Shown here one piece after another: positions 1-12,819 of a stretch of DNA of 64,000 bases. The notes under the pieces were generated by a model that ran no database searches, was not told the DNA's origin, and saw only the letters and a list, made by a program, of their open reading frames with translations. The translations under genes were made by a program, and so were the position numbers. The first letter of the stretch is position 1; every line of letters starts with the position of its first letter. The stretch is from Lepidodermella squamata (lineage: Eukaryota > Gastrotricha): contig JBLDXI010000019.1 of assembly GCA_047495785.1 (NCBI GenBank), positions 3,410,001-3,474,000 on the forward strand, given 5' to 3'.

Positions 1-283
1 TGGCTGTATTGGACCTTTCTTGAGAAATTTGGATTCCAGCGATCAATACGTGATTCTTCACATTTTAATTTACTGCCTCGCTTTCTCAAAATTTCAGGGA
101 TTTGCTGATTGAGTTGAAAATTCAAGCAAACACCTCAGACCTCATCAGGCCACGTTCGCTCCCGGCGAGAACATAGATAAATTATTTATCTGCGGGAGAA
201 AAAATATTTGACGGCAGTTCTAGGGGTTTTAGAGGGCCCTGATCACGATTTTGAAAACCGCTGTACAAATGCTGTACAAAAAC

Positions 284-713
284 TGGCCGAAATCGTCCTA
301 TCCGCCCAGCTGATTTCAGCAGATTTTTCGAACACCCTAATTTCTGTGTCAGGTGCCTCCAGCTTTGGAATTTTAGATTATAAATTACTCCCATGAATGT
401 CCCCAAGATCCTCCCTCACTTAAATCGCCGAAAACATTCAGTATTCAGTTTAAAAAAGTTTCAGAGGCTCAGCATTCAGATCTGAATTCAGCTTTTCCAG
501 TTTTTGCTCGCGACAGTTTTTGCAGCACAAAAACCACGCACTCCGCCTGTACGAGTCCTGGCGGATAGGACGATTTCGGCAGCGCTGAAAGTAGTGCCAG
601 GTACGCGTACCTGGCAGGTTTGGGCTCCAGTTGTACCTGCCAGGGATTTCAATTTTCTGTGAATTTTCAAAGTCGAAATTCCGAAATCGTCCTTCCCGCC
701 GTGAAAGGGTTAA
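284..713. mobile_element. piggyBac-like element remnant (one terminal repeat and an internal foldback)
   Basis: At 681-709 the sequence ends in GTGAAAGGG followed by TTAA (710-713). Read on the minus strand this is TTAA-CCCTTTCAC plus a GC-rich stretch, which resembles a piggyBac terminal repeat with its TTAA target. The subterminal motif CGAAATCGTCC recurs in three places: near 286, inverted near 568-578, and near 682. The first two form an inverted pair spanning about 284-580. A perfect 20-bp palindrome lies at 596-615. No matching left end with TTAA is visible, so the copy is truncated or deleted. The family assignment is inferred from terminal sequence only; no transposase is present. Confidence 0.45.
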
Positions 714-1157
714 GCACCACGCAGCCATAGGTATGCGAACATTATGTACTTTTTTATTTTATGAAAACCTCGCTAGAATAGCCAGAAGCTAGCGAAAGTT
801 ACAGGCAACAGTGACTTGTGGAACTAAAGGGCAAGGTTAAGGTTCCAAATCAATATACAGGTACTACGCACTTAGGGATGAACATAATTATATCACATAT
901 TCAGATGTGGATTACAATGGCCAATAGGGCAATATGTGCCTACCCAGGCCGGAAAAATCGCAAACAGCCATATAGGTACGAAGCATGAAGTTGGAAATTA
1001 GCCTATGAAAAGATGAATAGAGAAGTGATCACAGTAATAGTCGGAAAGAAATCAGAGTACAGCACTTCACACAGTTCGTAGAGCTACTTTAGCTAGTAGG
1101 AGTTGTTATCTTTATAAAGGAGATAATAAGTTTAATTGTCCAAGACGTTTTCAATAT
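714..1157. other. Spacer downstream of gene A
   Basis: This AT-rich stretch follows the stop codon of the LamG/discoidin gene A on the minus strand and should hold its 3' UTR. I see no further gene or repeat in it. Confidence 0.4.
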
Positions 1158-4100
1158 TCAAAAAACTCGAATATCTGAGAATATAACTGCTACTTGGCCT
1201 ATTTTCTCCACGCTTATGTATCGACCCGACATTTGCGGCGTGCAGTAAAGCTCGAAATTTTGACCCGAGATCAAGTTCGGGGCTCGGTAGCCATCGTGAA
1301 TGTCACAAATCGGATTCTGAGAGAATAGATCCGAATCACCAACACGTGCAACAAGTCTGAACCCAACAGGACTCGCATAGTTTATCCAGCCATTATTCCC
1401 TGAGAGAACTAGCACGATTTTCGAGATGCTAGGCATTGTTTGACCCATATCAACTTGGAAATACGATCCTGACGTAGCGGGCTGAGGGCCTTTCGGTTCA
1501 GTAATTGAACCATCTGTTAATCCAGTGTTAACCGTTTGATTAAAATGTGACGAATTAACTGTTTTCCAAGCAGCATAGTTGGTTGAAGCATCATAGTTGA
1601 CACTGACGTAGCACAGGAGGAGGTCCACGGAGGACCCTGAAACAACGACGTATCTTCCGGATTTCTTAGACTCGGATGACTGTAAGATTCGCGATCGAAA
1701 GGGAGCAGCTTCAACATCAGGTGAAAATCTAGGCAGAGCCAATACTTCAGTTGTCGAGCCAGGCGGAGTATCAGTCACTCGAACAGATAGCCCTTTAGCA
1801 GCGAAGCCGATGTCGTCCACATAACTACAGCCTTTGAAGCTGAATCTACCAACAGGCTGTATATTGGACTCATCGGCATACAGCCGAACTGCCACTGCAA
1901 CAAGAGCTGGGTTCAAATAGCTTTCGACCGACTGGGCATCAGACCCAGTAGGGCCTTCGAATATCCTGAGGGTCGATCCGTTTCGCCAGACATAGCCAAC
2001 CCATTTGCTGGCAGAATTTGCTAATCTTGACAGCAGATGGTACTTCGTGATTGAAGCCGCACTACTCATACTCGATTGAACTGACACGGTATTAATCAGT
2101 TTCGCCTCGTTGAATTCAATCTGAAAGTAAGGTTGCTTGTCTGCTAGAAGTGGTACCCAATCAACCCCGTACAGATCGTTTCGTGCGAGATCGGCAGGAG
2201 TTGTTGCGCTAGATGCGCTTACTAAAGCATCACCGTCATAGAGCTCAACATTGCACATCAGACCTTGGCATATTTAAATTCATGGCTGTGAATACGAGAA
2301 AATGCAGGTCTTACTTGGGCATCCACGAACAAGCCATCGCAGACAAACATTATTCGACCACGTGTCGGGGTACAGTCGAAGGTACCTAGCTGTTATGTGA
2401 GGTCTTATGAAGTTCCAAATCAACGTTCCAGGATCAGTATTAGCAGTAAATGATTTCACGACGTCGGCTCCAGCTCTGTCGTTGAATTTTGTGAAATAAA
2501 CACCAATGTTGCTGTATTCGAGGTGGAAAGTTTTAACGAAGCAATTTTTCAGTTCATCGCCCTGTGTGGCAACTTGAGTGATCGTCACCACCTCTCCGAA
2601 ATCGGCCTGAATGTACTCGGTTATCAACGAGGTCAGAGGACGCCAGCAGCAAGCGACTGAATTGCCAATCCACGTTCCCATAGTGACCCTTTTGTTGTAC
2701 GGGACGTTATCAGGGCTTGGGGATGTGTAAACCGAGCTGAATGTCACATTTGCACTTGCGGTTAGATCGCTCTCGCAAACATGACCTTGAAGCATAGTTG
2801 CTGTTGGGCATTGGGACCAAAGTTCCATAGCCAAATACTGCGTGACATTGCCCTGATAGACATAGTAGCAAGCAAGTGAGCCGTTGAATCTCGCGACGCT
2901 AACTATGAGCTAAGAAAAAATTCGGAATGTAGAAAATGACGAAGCTTTTCTTCAACTCACATTAGGTAAATAAACCGTGTCTGTATCGGGCATAGTTGGC
3001 TCGAGGTAAGCCGTCGTGCCAACGATGCTACCATCGACATATGCCACCAGGCTTTTGCTAGGTATATCTACAGTCATACTGTAGTGACTCCACTTACCGG
3101 AGGCCGTCGCATTTTCGAGCGTCACTGTATAAGGGCCACTGGAGGCCGGGGTCACGGCATATTCAACGTAATTTGGAAATAAGCGAATTGCATATCGCGA
3201 AACGGTGCCGTTAATGATAGAAACGATAGGCGTGCCATTTGTATAAGGAGTCGAAGAGCTATATGCAAAAACTCCCATGGAGAACGAAGTGGAATTGATT
3301 GTCGGTAATAATGTTGATGGGCAGGAAGGTACACATTTCAGGTAATTAGAAATATTGCTTGCAAAACGAAGTGCCGAAGAACCCGATCGCCACCACGGCA
3401 GCCCAAGTGTGGATGAAACAGCAAAATTTAGCACAGCGGCGTCATAATTTGGATATAGAAATAAATTATTCGCCCACGAATAAAAGTCGAACGGGAAGCT
3501 ATTTCCTGATTTACTTTGGAAATTGATGTCTAAGGGGGCCATCGCCGTCGCTATCATTGCAGGGCTTGATGTTAGTGGGCAGCGTTTAAGTGAGTACAAC
3601 TGACGCCGATTCATGGTCACATTCGCGTATATCTGAAGGCAAGCATAGTCCCCAACAACTGAGGCCGCACCTCCGATGCGGAAAATACTTGCATTTGTCG
3701 CCAGACCATCTGGGCAAGTGAACGGAAATCGCTCAATAACCTCACCTTCATAAACTAGGCCGACGAAGGAATTGATATAATCAACGGTCACGCCGACGAA
3801 AGCCCATCTATTTGTTTTCAGTTCTACTTTCGAGGAGATGAAATCCACTGCCGATGAGCCATCCCTGCACTTGTTTCGCCAAGCAAGAGAACCATTAGTG
3901 TGGATGAAAATACCAACTTCAGGACTAGATGATGTAGCAGTGGTGACCCAGCTGAAGATATAGCCGAATCCGGCTGGTCTTACATGAATCAAGACTGTGA
4001 ATGAATACTGAAGATCCATCGCTGTTTGTAAAAGGCTGAGGTAATCATTCGCTGTGGGCAAGTTCCATGCCCTGAAAAAATTTATTCCTCGACTCATATT

Positions 4101-6878
4101 AATAGTTTGTATTCTATTGCTTACGTTTTACTGAATGTCATAATCGATGAGCAGACGGGGTTTCCACTAGATGTCAGGGCCCAACCTTTACCAGTTGTTT
4201 CCGCGAGAGTGCAAGCCAAGGAAAAGATTGCCAGAGGAGGGGGTTCTGGGATGGATATGATATGAGAACTAGCAATCAAACTGTGTATTATTTTGTTACT
4301 TTTCCAGGGACATCGGCTCGCTTGGTCGATTTCTGAGCTGTCTAGTGAGCGGTAGTACAACTGAACACACGCAAATTTGGCTCTCCATTGGCCTCGAATT
4401 TGAAAGTAGGAACTAGAAATCCTGCCAGAAGTCGCAACTTGGCAAGGAACTGGGAAAATTCCTCGCTCCACCTTGTCGATATATATTCTGGCGGTGTCGC
4501 TTTTGCAGTCAATCGATAAAGCTAGAAAAGTCCATCTGTCCATCGGAAGGATTGCGGTCGAAGGGCCGTATGTTGAGTTGATCGGATAGGATTTGATCGT
4601 GGAGGCCGTCGCGCCCATCGAGTTTTCAACAACTACGTAACCACCGAGTCCTATTTTTAGTGACATGCCGATCAGCCAGTTGCTGAAAAGATATAACACC
4701 AACACACAATTTTATCGCAATAGTCGAGAAAAAGTATTCGCCCTATTTTATACCACTCAGAAGGCCGAGAAAATGATGACAGATGATTGCAAAGTCCATA
4801 ACTATCAGGATTTTAGAAGCTTGATTTTAAGCTTCAAACTGTTATAGAGGGTTTTGAAATTAATCAGCATAGCAGGAACAATTTGGCAATAATTTTAAAT
4901 CTTAAACAACGATCCTATTTCCTAACATTACCTGTCGAAGTACGATGTCATTAGATATACGTCTGAGTAGATTGGCGATGGATAGTACAGCCAAAGAGCG
5001 TAAGTAAAGCCATTCACGCGATCTATGAACGTCTGTGACGTTGGAATTAGGACAGCTCTTGTGATATTGGCAGTCCACTGCATGGCCCCGGCCGCCCTGC
5101 CATCAACCCCAGGACAGAACGCAATAGAGTTTGAAAGAACTGCATGATTCCCGTTTCCAGATATGTCATCTGACCCGTGGATCAAATCAAACAGCCAAAG
5201 CCCGTCAGGATTCAGCGTTGCGTAAGGCGGGTAGTCAGGCATGGTGAGTTCGATCTGGTTAAATGATTGATTCGAGCCTAGATCGATAACGGCGAACGGA
5301 AAGCCAGTTGCAGAAGTAGCAGTGAATCGACTGCAGTTTTGAATGTGCTGCGATCGAATTCGCCGTCTTTGCGTGATTGTTTTCAGCGCGTTGCTATAAC
5401 CGTTGTACTCCGTTGTAACTAAGGCAGGGGTGGGTAGAACGTTCGCATCATTTGCTATATTTTGGAGGATTCGTGGGTTTCCTATTTCAGAATAAATAAA
5501 AAGGTAACACCAGCATAGTCAGCTTACTTTTGCATCCCAGAAGCTCGAGTTTGAAACATTGAGTGCCTGAAAAGGTGATTGGGGCGATTCTGAAAAATCG
5601 CCCAACAACAGGGCTCGGGAAGGCAGCAGCTGCTATTGAAGTGGCATCAACATTCCCTTCCCAAGATTCAGATCTATCAGCCTTGAGTATTTTTCGCCAG
5701 TAGTCATTTTCGCTCGACCGGCTTTGAATTTGAAAGTATTTGACCCAAGCGTTCGGCGAGCTGCAGCCTTGAATCTGAACCGCTGTGACGATTGTTTGCT
5801 TCAGAAGATCGATAATCACAAAATCGTCCAAAATTGCTGAACCTGCCAGGCCCCAATTTAGCCGAACATATCGAGAGAGCGTGTAGTTGAGCTTTGTAAG
5901 GATTTGGGAATCATCTATTTCCGAAGTCTGGATGCCTAATGGCTCGTAACACAGCGCGGGAACGCCATTCACTTGAAACTTGGCACATCTGTAGAAGGAG
6001 GAGTTGGTGATCATCGAAAACTTGAAATGTTTGGCTATCACTGGCCGGTACAGATCGAATTTTAAAGTTTCAAGGTTTAGTAGAGGCTGTAGAATTTTAA
6101 CGGGTCCACCGACAGATCTGATCGGCGTGAGCTGATTGCTGGCAAGCCCAACTTCCAACATCATGTCTTGCATGCAGACTGTTGAAACGTGGCAAAAGTA
6201 GGAGAAACGAGCTAGCCAGACAACTCGCTGCAAATCCAAAGTCACCCAAGCTCCAGCTGGTGGGACATTGCCCATATTGAAGAACCAGTTGTGCAGAGCA
6301 CTGAGCCGCCCGAAATGAGCGAATTCCGATATGACATTTGGGACGACTAAGTTATCGATGTTACTGCTTATTGCCTTATAGCCAAGATCACTCACATAGC
6401 TGTTATCGATATCCAATTCTCCATTTGTGCAATTCAACGAAGGGTCCGTCAGCGAGCAAGGTGGCGTTGAAGCAGCCTTGGAAATTGCGTCGAAAATGCC
6501 AGACTTGCCCTGTGGTGTTTTACCAATCATGCTTTCGACAGTGACCACAAACGATTTGTAGGCTTGACTCGCAAGAAATGCCACTTGGGATGAGCCATTC
6601 GGCGAAGTTGAGTACAAGCTGCAAATCCTTTGACCCAGATCCAACTCCCCCGACTGGCATGCGGGCGATAGGTTGCATTTACTCATGCATTCAACGGGTA
6701 GCCTTGTCGAAGGATAGCTTCCGACTGTCAAAGTTGACATATCTGACAAGCCGCTTTCTGGCGTAGGTTGAATTCTGAAGCCATGGAATTCGTTATAGTA
6801 ACTACCACCACCGCCTTTCGATATCTCGAAAACGTTGCTTGATATCAGCAAGCAAAAAAGCTTCGTTGGTAGAAGCAT
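1158..6878 (-). CDS. Secreted PAN / discoidin / LamG-like multidomain protein (gene A)
   Basis: Six exons read in frame: 6878-5529 (ends at 5528), 5481-4932, 4682-4125, 4071-2961, 2909-2315 and 2263-1158, giving 1756 aa. The introns are GT-AG and mostly about 50 bp. An N-terminal signal peptide is followed by a PAN/apple-like Cys segment (about 60-95), a discoidin-like region (about 170-310), a clear F5/8 type C domain (about 315-450, with VGRFFRIAPITF and ELLGC at its end), a further partial one, LamG/concanavalin-like domains (about 545-1200, starting at DISGNGNHAVL), another F5/8C (about 1230-1385) and two fucolectin-like repeats with GRY(V/I)S motifs (about 1390-1756). No membrane segment follows the signal, so it is probably a secreted carbohydrate- or matrix-binding protein. 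Gene B (35614-42830) is a paralogue with the same domain order. The domain calls are family knowledge; the ligand is unknown. Confidence 0.88.
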
Positions 6879-7260
6879 CAGTTACTTTTAAAAGCAAGTA
6901 GTTCGCAAAAGCAGCAAAAACGATGAGCCTTTGGAGAAACTAGCGTCCTGTACGGAAAATAAAAGATTATTATTTGGCCTAGCTTTGGGATCCGCCAAAA
7001 TACACCTAGGGGCCTGTAGTTTTATTCTCGGATCAATTAATCGAAACTCCAGGTACATGTCGTTCAGACGACCGCCAAAACTTGATGTGAGAGATTTTCC
7101 TGTCATGGTGCGCAACCGTTCTGAATCGATTCTTATTATTGAAGAGAAAGGATAACTAGGTTTAAAGAGAAAATAAAGTTAATGCAACGGCGCTCCCCAC
7201 TTTATTCTGTGATGATTCAAAGTGGATTCAGTATTGGTTTTATTAATTTGCGAAATATAA
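6879..7260. other. Short spacer between gene A and the glycosyltransferase gene
   Basis: The spacer is about 380 bp. It must hold the promoter and 5' UTR of gene A and the 3' UTR of the upstream gene. Minus-strand AATAAA signals are seen at 7201-7206 and 7238-7243, just after the stop of the glycosyltransferase. No other feature was found. Confidence 0.5.
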
Positions 7261-9225
7261 TTAGATAAATTTTGCACAGACGTCATCTGTATCGTGAGGA
7301 GATTCTACAGCAAACGGCATGAAAGGATAGTCGAAAAGTTCAACAGCAGCCATGTCGAAATGCGCATCCGTTTCGTGGTCCAATTCGCGATAGTAATGCA
7401 ACTCTTTCATCGGCATTCGACGACCCAACCAAATTCCTCTCAGAGCATAATGATGCCACTGCACGAAACGAGGATCCTCCAGACGAGCTTCGTTATAAGA
7501 TACCTTTGCCGAGGTCGAATTCAGGGTTGAACAGTTGACTAAAGCTGTAAGGGTATAGACTCCGTTATCGCCGTGGAGACCTAACTTGTACCAAGTTCCT
7601 GGGACAAAGTCGTGGAGTAACAATCGATAAGCTTCACTGAGCTTGCTCATAAGATTCTCAACAGTCAACTGAAGCTTCGAGCAGTCGTTGACCAACTCAA
7701 CTTTGATGATGATTTGAGACGGGTGTTGAAATTCAATGGCTAGGACGACTGGTTTTATATCAGGCAAGCATTTTACGCCCTCGGGTAATCTGAACCAAAA
7801 AGCTAGGGTGAAGCTCCGTATAGAAGATTCGGGCAACATTGGTAAAAATATGTGATCGCCTCGAAATGCGAAGTAGCTCGAATTCTCAGCAGCATTTCGG
7901 TCGAATAAGTCGTAGCTGTTCAACGGGCTGAGTAGACCATGCATTCTGTTACCGGATGTATCGGGTATTTTCGGTAGAATTTCCTCCGTTAGATTGCGTA
8001 ACAACCATTGGCCGATAAAACCTTTCCTGCGATCATTTCCGTTGTCCATTGTTACAAGATTGCAATCTCTCCACGAGCTCTCCGTCCAATTTTTCGCCCC
8101 TTCTTCATCCGCAACCATATATCGTATTCTGCAAAATAAACTCGTGTCTAACGACCAGATTTTGTGGGCGGTTAAATTCCGCAAATATGGCATGGTTGTA
8201 GTTTCCCATAGATGAGTTACATAATTTTTCTCGTAGTCGTAATTTCGGAAGAAGAATGTGTCCATTATGCCGCTGTGCGTCCACATAGGCCACGCTGTAG
8301 CGAATTCGTTGAGTATTGTTATGTGTTCTGGGTATTGTTTAGCGAGGATAGCCGGCATTTGGCAGCAGTGGTAGTTCCATTGCGTTGCGCCGTCGAACGT
8401 CTTGTAAGATTCAATCCATTTTTGCAAGAAGAAAGCGCCAGGCTTTCCGACAGTGAATGACATCAGCAGTGTATTTCCATCTGGAAGAAAGTCAGATAAC
8501 TTTCAATAAATATCGCGTTATATAGAAAGAAATGATTTTTCTATACAGTCATATAAGTAAAATACAATTTTGAATGCCAAGCATGAAATTCGAAAATTGA
8601 AAATTTGTTTGATTAATCTGTTAGATTTATTGGGAATTAATTCCCTACCTGCTCCTTCCTTTCCGAGTACTACGTCGTGACTAAGGAGTGGCGTTAGCGA
8701 TTTCAGCGTTATCATGTCCAAATCGATGAAAATTCCACCCTCATCCCGCAACGTCAGCAACCGGAAAACATCAGACCTATGTGCAAAATGATCCAACGGC
8801 CTGCCGTAGATTTCCTTCGTCATCTGCCGTATTTTCCGCATATCATCCACATAGTGCAACGCCTTATCAAACCATTTACCAACAGGTTTGTGATAGTAGT
8901 GCAAAATCACGTAATCAGCTCCCGATCGTAGTTTTGCTGACTTGATTGATAGGTATTGATAGAATCGAAATTCAAGCGGGCGAGTTGCGCCTTTTTCATC
9001 GAGACCAATAACGAAATGAGCGATATTTGGAGCACTAGTCGGGGTTGAGATCAAATACTGGATAGACTGGTTGATTGCATTTACCGAGGCAGTGATCGGT
9101 TTCGGGCATTCGGTTCCGCGGTAAATGAGTAGTGAGACGGAAATCGAAAGCAAAATAAGGAGGAGGATGCACGTTTGGAACGCGCTGGCGCTCCCATACA
9201 GCTTCCGCATATTATCGCATAGCAT
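7261..9225 (-). CDS. Type II membrane DXD glycosyltransferase fused to a LamG-like domain
   Basis: Two exons, 9225-8649 and 8480-7261, are joined across a 168-bp GT-AG intron in frame, giving about 598 aa. The first ATG is at 9225; a second in-frame ATG lies at 9210. A short cytosolic N-terminus is followed by one hydrophobic anchor (FQTCILLLILLSISVSLLIY), as in Golgi enzymes. Residues of about 120-200 carry the sugar-binding DXD region (HRSDVFRLLTLRDEGG then FIDLD), typical of the GT32 / alpha-1,4-galactosyltransferase-like families; the splice rebuilds GKEGADGNTL. The family usually ends soon after the catalytic domain. Here the last 230 or so residues look like a concanavalin/LamG-like sandwich (SFTLAFWFRL, GTWYKLGLHGDNGVYTL). 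Donor and acceptor sugars cannot be read from the sequence. Confidence 0.85.
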
Positions 9226-10176
9226 TGGCAAAAGCGATGTGATCTCAGGCTGGTGTCAATAGCAGTCGGGTTGCTAAATACTTGACAACAACGTCATTTG
9301 CCACATCGAGATTTCTTGCACATTATTATTTGTTTGCCCAGAAAGCAGATGCTTTTTAGGTGACTGGTAAATGCCGCAATATCAAATGGCATATGGCATA
9401 TATACATAATATCTACACGCTGTATATCGCATAGCGGTGTGAAGGTGGGAATAAGGAATACATTGGTTGAATAGCTAATTAGATGGCAATTTCACACTGA
9501 CCGCCTTGTGAGTAATACAACAAAAATGAGCAGCGAAATCGCATGTTTAGAGGAATACTACGGATAGTAGTATTAATTAGAACATTTCTCACTGCTAACT
9601 TATTTCTTTGGTCATTCTTCATGTCAATCAATGTATTTACTGTCCGCATGTCCAGCTGCGTCCAGCTTTCGATTTTTCACCCTCAGGCAACACCTGATAA
9701 TGGATAAGCAAGGATAAATGGGTTATCAAGCAAGTTCGGAAAAATAATCCTTACTGTGCTGCACCTAACCATTTTGTTCGACTTCGGCTCTCGCTAATTA
9801 GTCGACATTAATCGACTTCGGTTCTAGTAAAAGGAAACCTGAATAGTTAGCCTGATTAGAGTGAGACATTGCTATGCTATGACCATTCCATACATTTTGA
9901 TGTTCAGTGTCTCACAGCGTAATTAGTAATTACCTACTGTTTTACCTGAGCTGTGATTTCTTATACCTTAATACCGTAATACCTATTACGAATTACTAGA
10001 CTGAGTTTTCGACTTGGTAAAATTAGATAATCCAATTGCGCAGCACATTCTTTCTCGCCTCACTAACCGCCAAATTTGCGACTATAATTCTTCCAGCTTC
10101 CAGCTTTCAACTTTAAAAGCTCAAATCAGGCCTGGCAGTACCGTGTAGTTCAAATCAGGTCTTCACAAAGATTTTT
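9226..10176. other. AT-rich intergenic region without a recognised gene
   Basis: This holds the upstream region of the glycosyltransferase gene and the 3' flank of the small membrane protein. Short simple-sequence stretches such as CATATGGCATATATAC near 9390 and TAATTACC/TAATACC runs near 9920-9990 are the only structure I see. Confidence 0.4.
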
Positions 10177-10574
10177 TTAATGCAAAACGTTTTCGAGGTA
10201 TAAAATCAATATGGTATAGCCAGTCAATGCGAGAAGAATCGCAACGCAGGATACAACCATCGACTTGATGATCCTATAACAAAATTTAGTCGCTTTATGC
10301 TTTATTAACCCTGATGATTCATAACTTACAAAGATTTATCCATGGGTTGGAAACTGAGCAGAGCACAGGCAACGCAACCCAATGGGCAGATACAGGCGCA
10401 GGCTATTGACGCAAAGATGTAGGCTAGTCCTTTTCGCCTGTCGAGGGAGTCGTCCGCTTCCTTACTGTCGTCGATCAAAACCACGCTTCCATAATTCATC
10501 GGTCCAGAAATTTGAACAGGTCCAGTCTCAGCCCATGATGCAGTTTTGGATTCGTTTCCTGAAGCAATTTCCAT
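10177..10574 (-). CDS. Small two-span membrane protein, dispanin/CD225-like topology
   Basis: Exons 10574-10330 and 10273-10177 join in frame over a 56-bp GT-AG intron to give 113 aa from the ATG at 10574. The N-terminal half is polar and acidic. Two hydrophobic segments follow: one Cys-rich (IFASIACACICPLGCVACAL) and one near the C-terminus (VVSCVAILLALTGYTILILY), separated by a short polar loop. That layout, with membrane-proximal Cys that could be palmitoylated, resembles dispanin/IFITM-like proteins, but I see no strict CD225 signature, so the family is only a suggestion. An acceptor-like CTTTCACCAG lies just upstream (about 10600), so an additional 5' exon is possible and the start is uncertain. 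Confidence 0.55.
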
Positions 10575-10876
10575 TTTTTCAATGGGATGTCCCCATTCCT
10601 CGGTCTGGTGAAAGAAAACGTGTAGAGATAGCACCTCAGTGTGAAACGTCGTAGGAATAATCAAGATAGCTTATCGCTTCTCGCTGTTATCAAGCAGGTA
10701 GTGAAATTTGGGAAATTATCACAGAAAATAAACGGTATGTTATATTAGGCTTCATGTAAAACAAGCCTCAACAATAATTTCATCATCTTTCTGCGTATTT
10801 TAATATTACCAAGTCACAAAATATATCCGTATATCATTAAAACGTATGTGAAGCAAATGAATTGTTCCAGTTCCAG

Positions 10877-12493
10877 TTAGTCACAGTCGCAAGATTTCGC
10901 GTTGAATGTTGTACCGCTCGGGCAGTTTATTTTGTTGGAAGTATCCGGGCAGTTATTCTCGTCATAACGATAATACCCGGACAAATCAGATGTGCCAACG
11001 CGGTATCCCTCAGTTGCGAGGTCTCTGCATTTAGGCAGGGTGTTTTGAGGGGTTTCACATTCGTATTTACATGAATCAGAATCTGGGTTGAAATACTGCA
11101 ACGAAGGACACTTCACCGGGTCCTTCTGTACAAGACACCCTGCGTTGTCGATGATGTAATACAAAATTGAATTGCCTTGATTGTAGCTAATCCGTGTTTC
11201 GTTGTTGCCAGATCTGCAAGATGGAGCAAGGGGGTCTCTAGGTAGCTTGCAGCATCGGCATTTCTCAGCAGAGAAAAATTCACCGATTTGTATCGCGCAA
11301 AGATTGAACGTTTCCGGGCAACCATTTTTGTCCAAGTCGTAGTAACCCTTCGCTAGGGCCATCCGGTTGCGTCCTGATACAGGTTCTACGCATTTTTTCG
11401 TGGCTCCAGCTCGCTGTTCGCAAACACAGTCGCAGGTTTCAACTGCACTGTCAAAATACTGATTTTCCGGGCATTTTATCGGTTCGTTGTTGCCTAAGCA
11501 ACCGTCTGCATCGATAACGCTGTAAACACTGCTATTTGCTACGTTGCCAATTCGTTTTTGACCATTGAATTCGCACATCAAAGCGGCTGAATCAACTGGT
11601 TTCTTGCAACATTGGCAAGATTCTTCCAAGAATGGCCCACCATCAGGACATACTGTGCTTAGATCACATTTACAGCCGCAAATATCGAGTTGGAATTTCT
11701 GGTTGTTAGGGCATCTTGTCAACTTGCAAGGCCCATTCTCCGTTACTTCCTCGAACGATTGCGGGTCGTTTGATCGGGCGAATCGAAATGATGCGCCGTA
11801 GTCGCACCATGCCTTGAAGTTTGAACCATCATAAGTGCTTGAAGAGCACGAGTCGACATCGGGCCAAGTCTGTGAGATCTTCGATTTTGTTCGTGCAAAC
11901 ACATCCATTACAATCGGGCTTCAAGCTGTAGCCAATATCGCACGTTAAAAGCGGATCGCACACGCATTGACACTTGTCGAGGTCGAAAACTTGAGTAGGA
12001 CTGTTAGGGCAAGGCCGTGCCTGGCAAGGAACACAGTCACATTTTCTATTGTCAAAAATTTGGCCAGATTGACATGATTTTTTCTCGGCACAAGTGACGC
12101 ATTCGCATGCGATTCGGCCGAGGAATTCGATCAGTGTACATCCAGGCCGACAGCCAGGGCGGCAGTCACATTCGTCTCGGTTGAATATTTGGTTCGTCGG
12201 GCAAGTAACTTTCTGGCACGGCCCACTTTCGGTCGTGTCGACGTAAGATTTCGCGTCTTTTCCCAATGCGAAACGGTACGTTGAGTTGAATTCACACCAT
12301 GACTTCGGATCAATGTCGCTGAACAGGCTTGACGAACATGAGGCATGTGTTAGTGGAACTGTAGTTAGAAAGGTACATATTAGTTCGCTATTGTTGTGTA
12401 AGCCAGTTCACTATTTGCTGAAAGGTATTTGGAAATAGTTTCAAATTATTTACCTTGAATTATGACGATTAGGAGTGCGTAGTAGTGCAGCAT
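10877..12493 (-). CDS. Secreted Cys-rich repeat protein, with an apparent frameshift near 11895
   Basis: Exon 1 (12493-12454) encodes a signal peptide (MLHYYALLIVIIQ); a 95-bp intron leads into exon 2 (12358-10877). The protein has two copies of a module beginning SCSSS and carrying WC(E/D)(F/Y), FRFA and ENGPC, then many units of the form CPxNQxFDxxxCxCxC. These are common in secreted invertebrate matrix or cuticle-type proteins; I cannot name the family more closely. The reading frame breaks between PDCNGCVCTNK and WPDVDSCSSS. Removing one base from the A-run at about 11888-11891 would restore it. A 31-nt intron there would also restore frame but would be shorter than usual animal introns. 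The gene could therefore be a pseudogene, or carry an assembly error. Confidence 0.7.
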
Positions 12494-12819
12494 TTTTTTT
12501 GCTATTCATTAAAAGTTTGGTAAAAAAAAACCAACGTGTAAAAGTCATTGATTTGACTCAAGGGCACGTGCCTTGAGTAAGAAATAAATGGCCTTAAAAT
12601 TAGAAAAAAAATAATTCACTCACTGGTAACGAAAACCTTGCGTGACAATTTCAAGTTTATTTGTACCTTTTGCTTTATTATGCCATAGGGTACCAGCTAT
12701 GTAGTTGGAGAAGCATTTCACGGATATAATCGTCGACGGTTTTAGAACATGACTGCTAATCGATAGTAATATTGTGAAATCAGGCTCATCTCTCGTGAAT
12801 TTTATAATTTTATTCTGCA

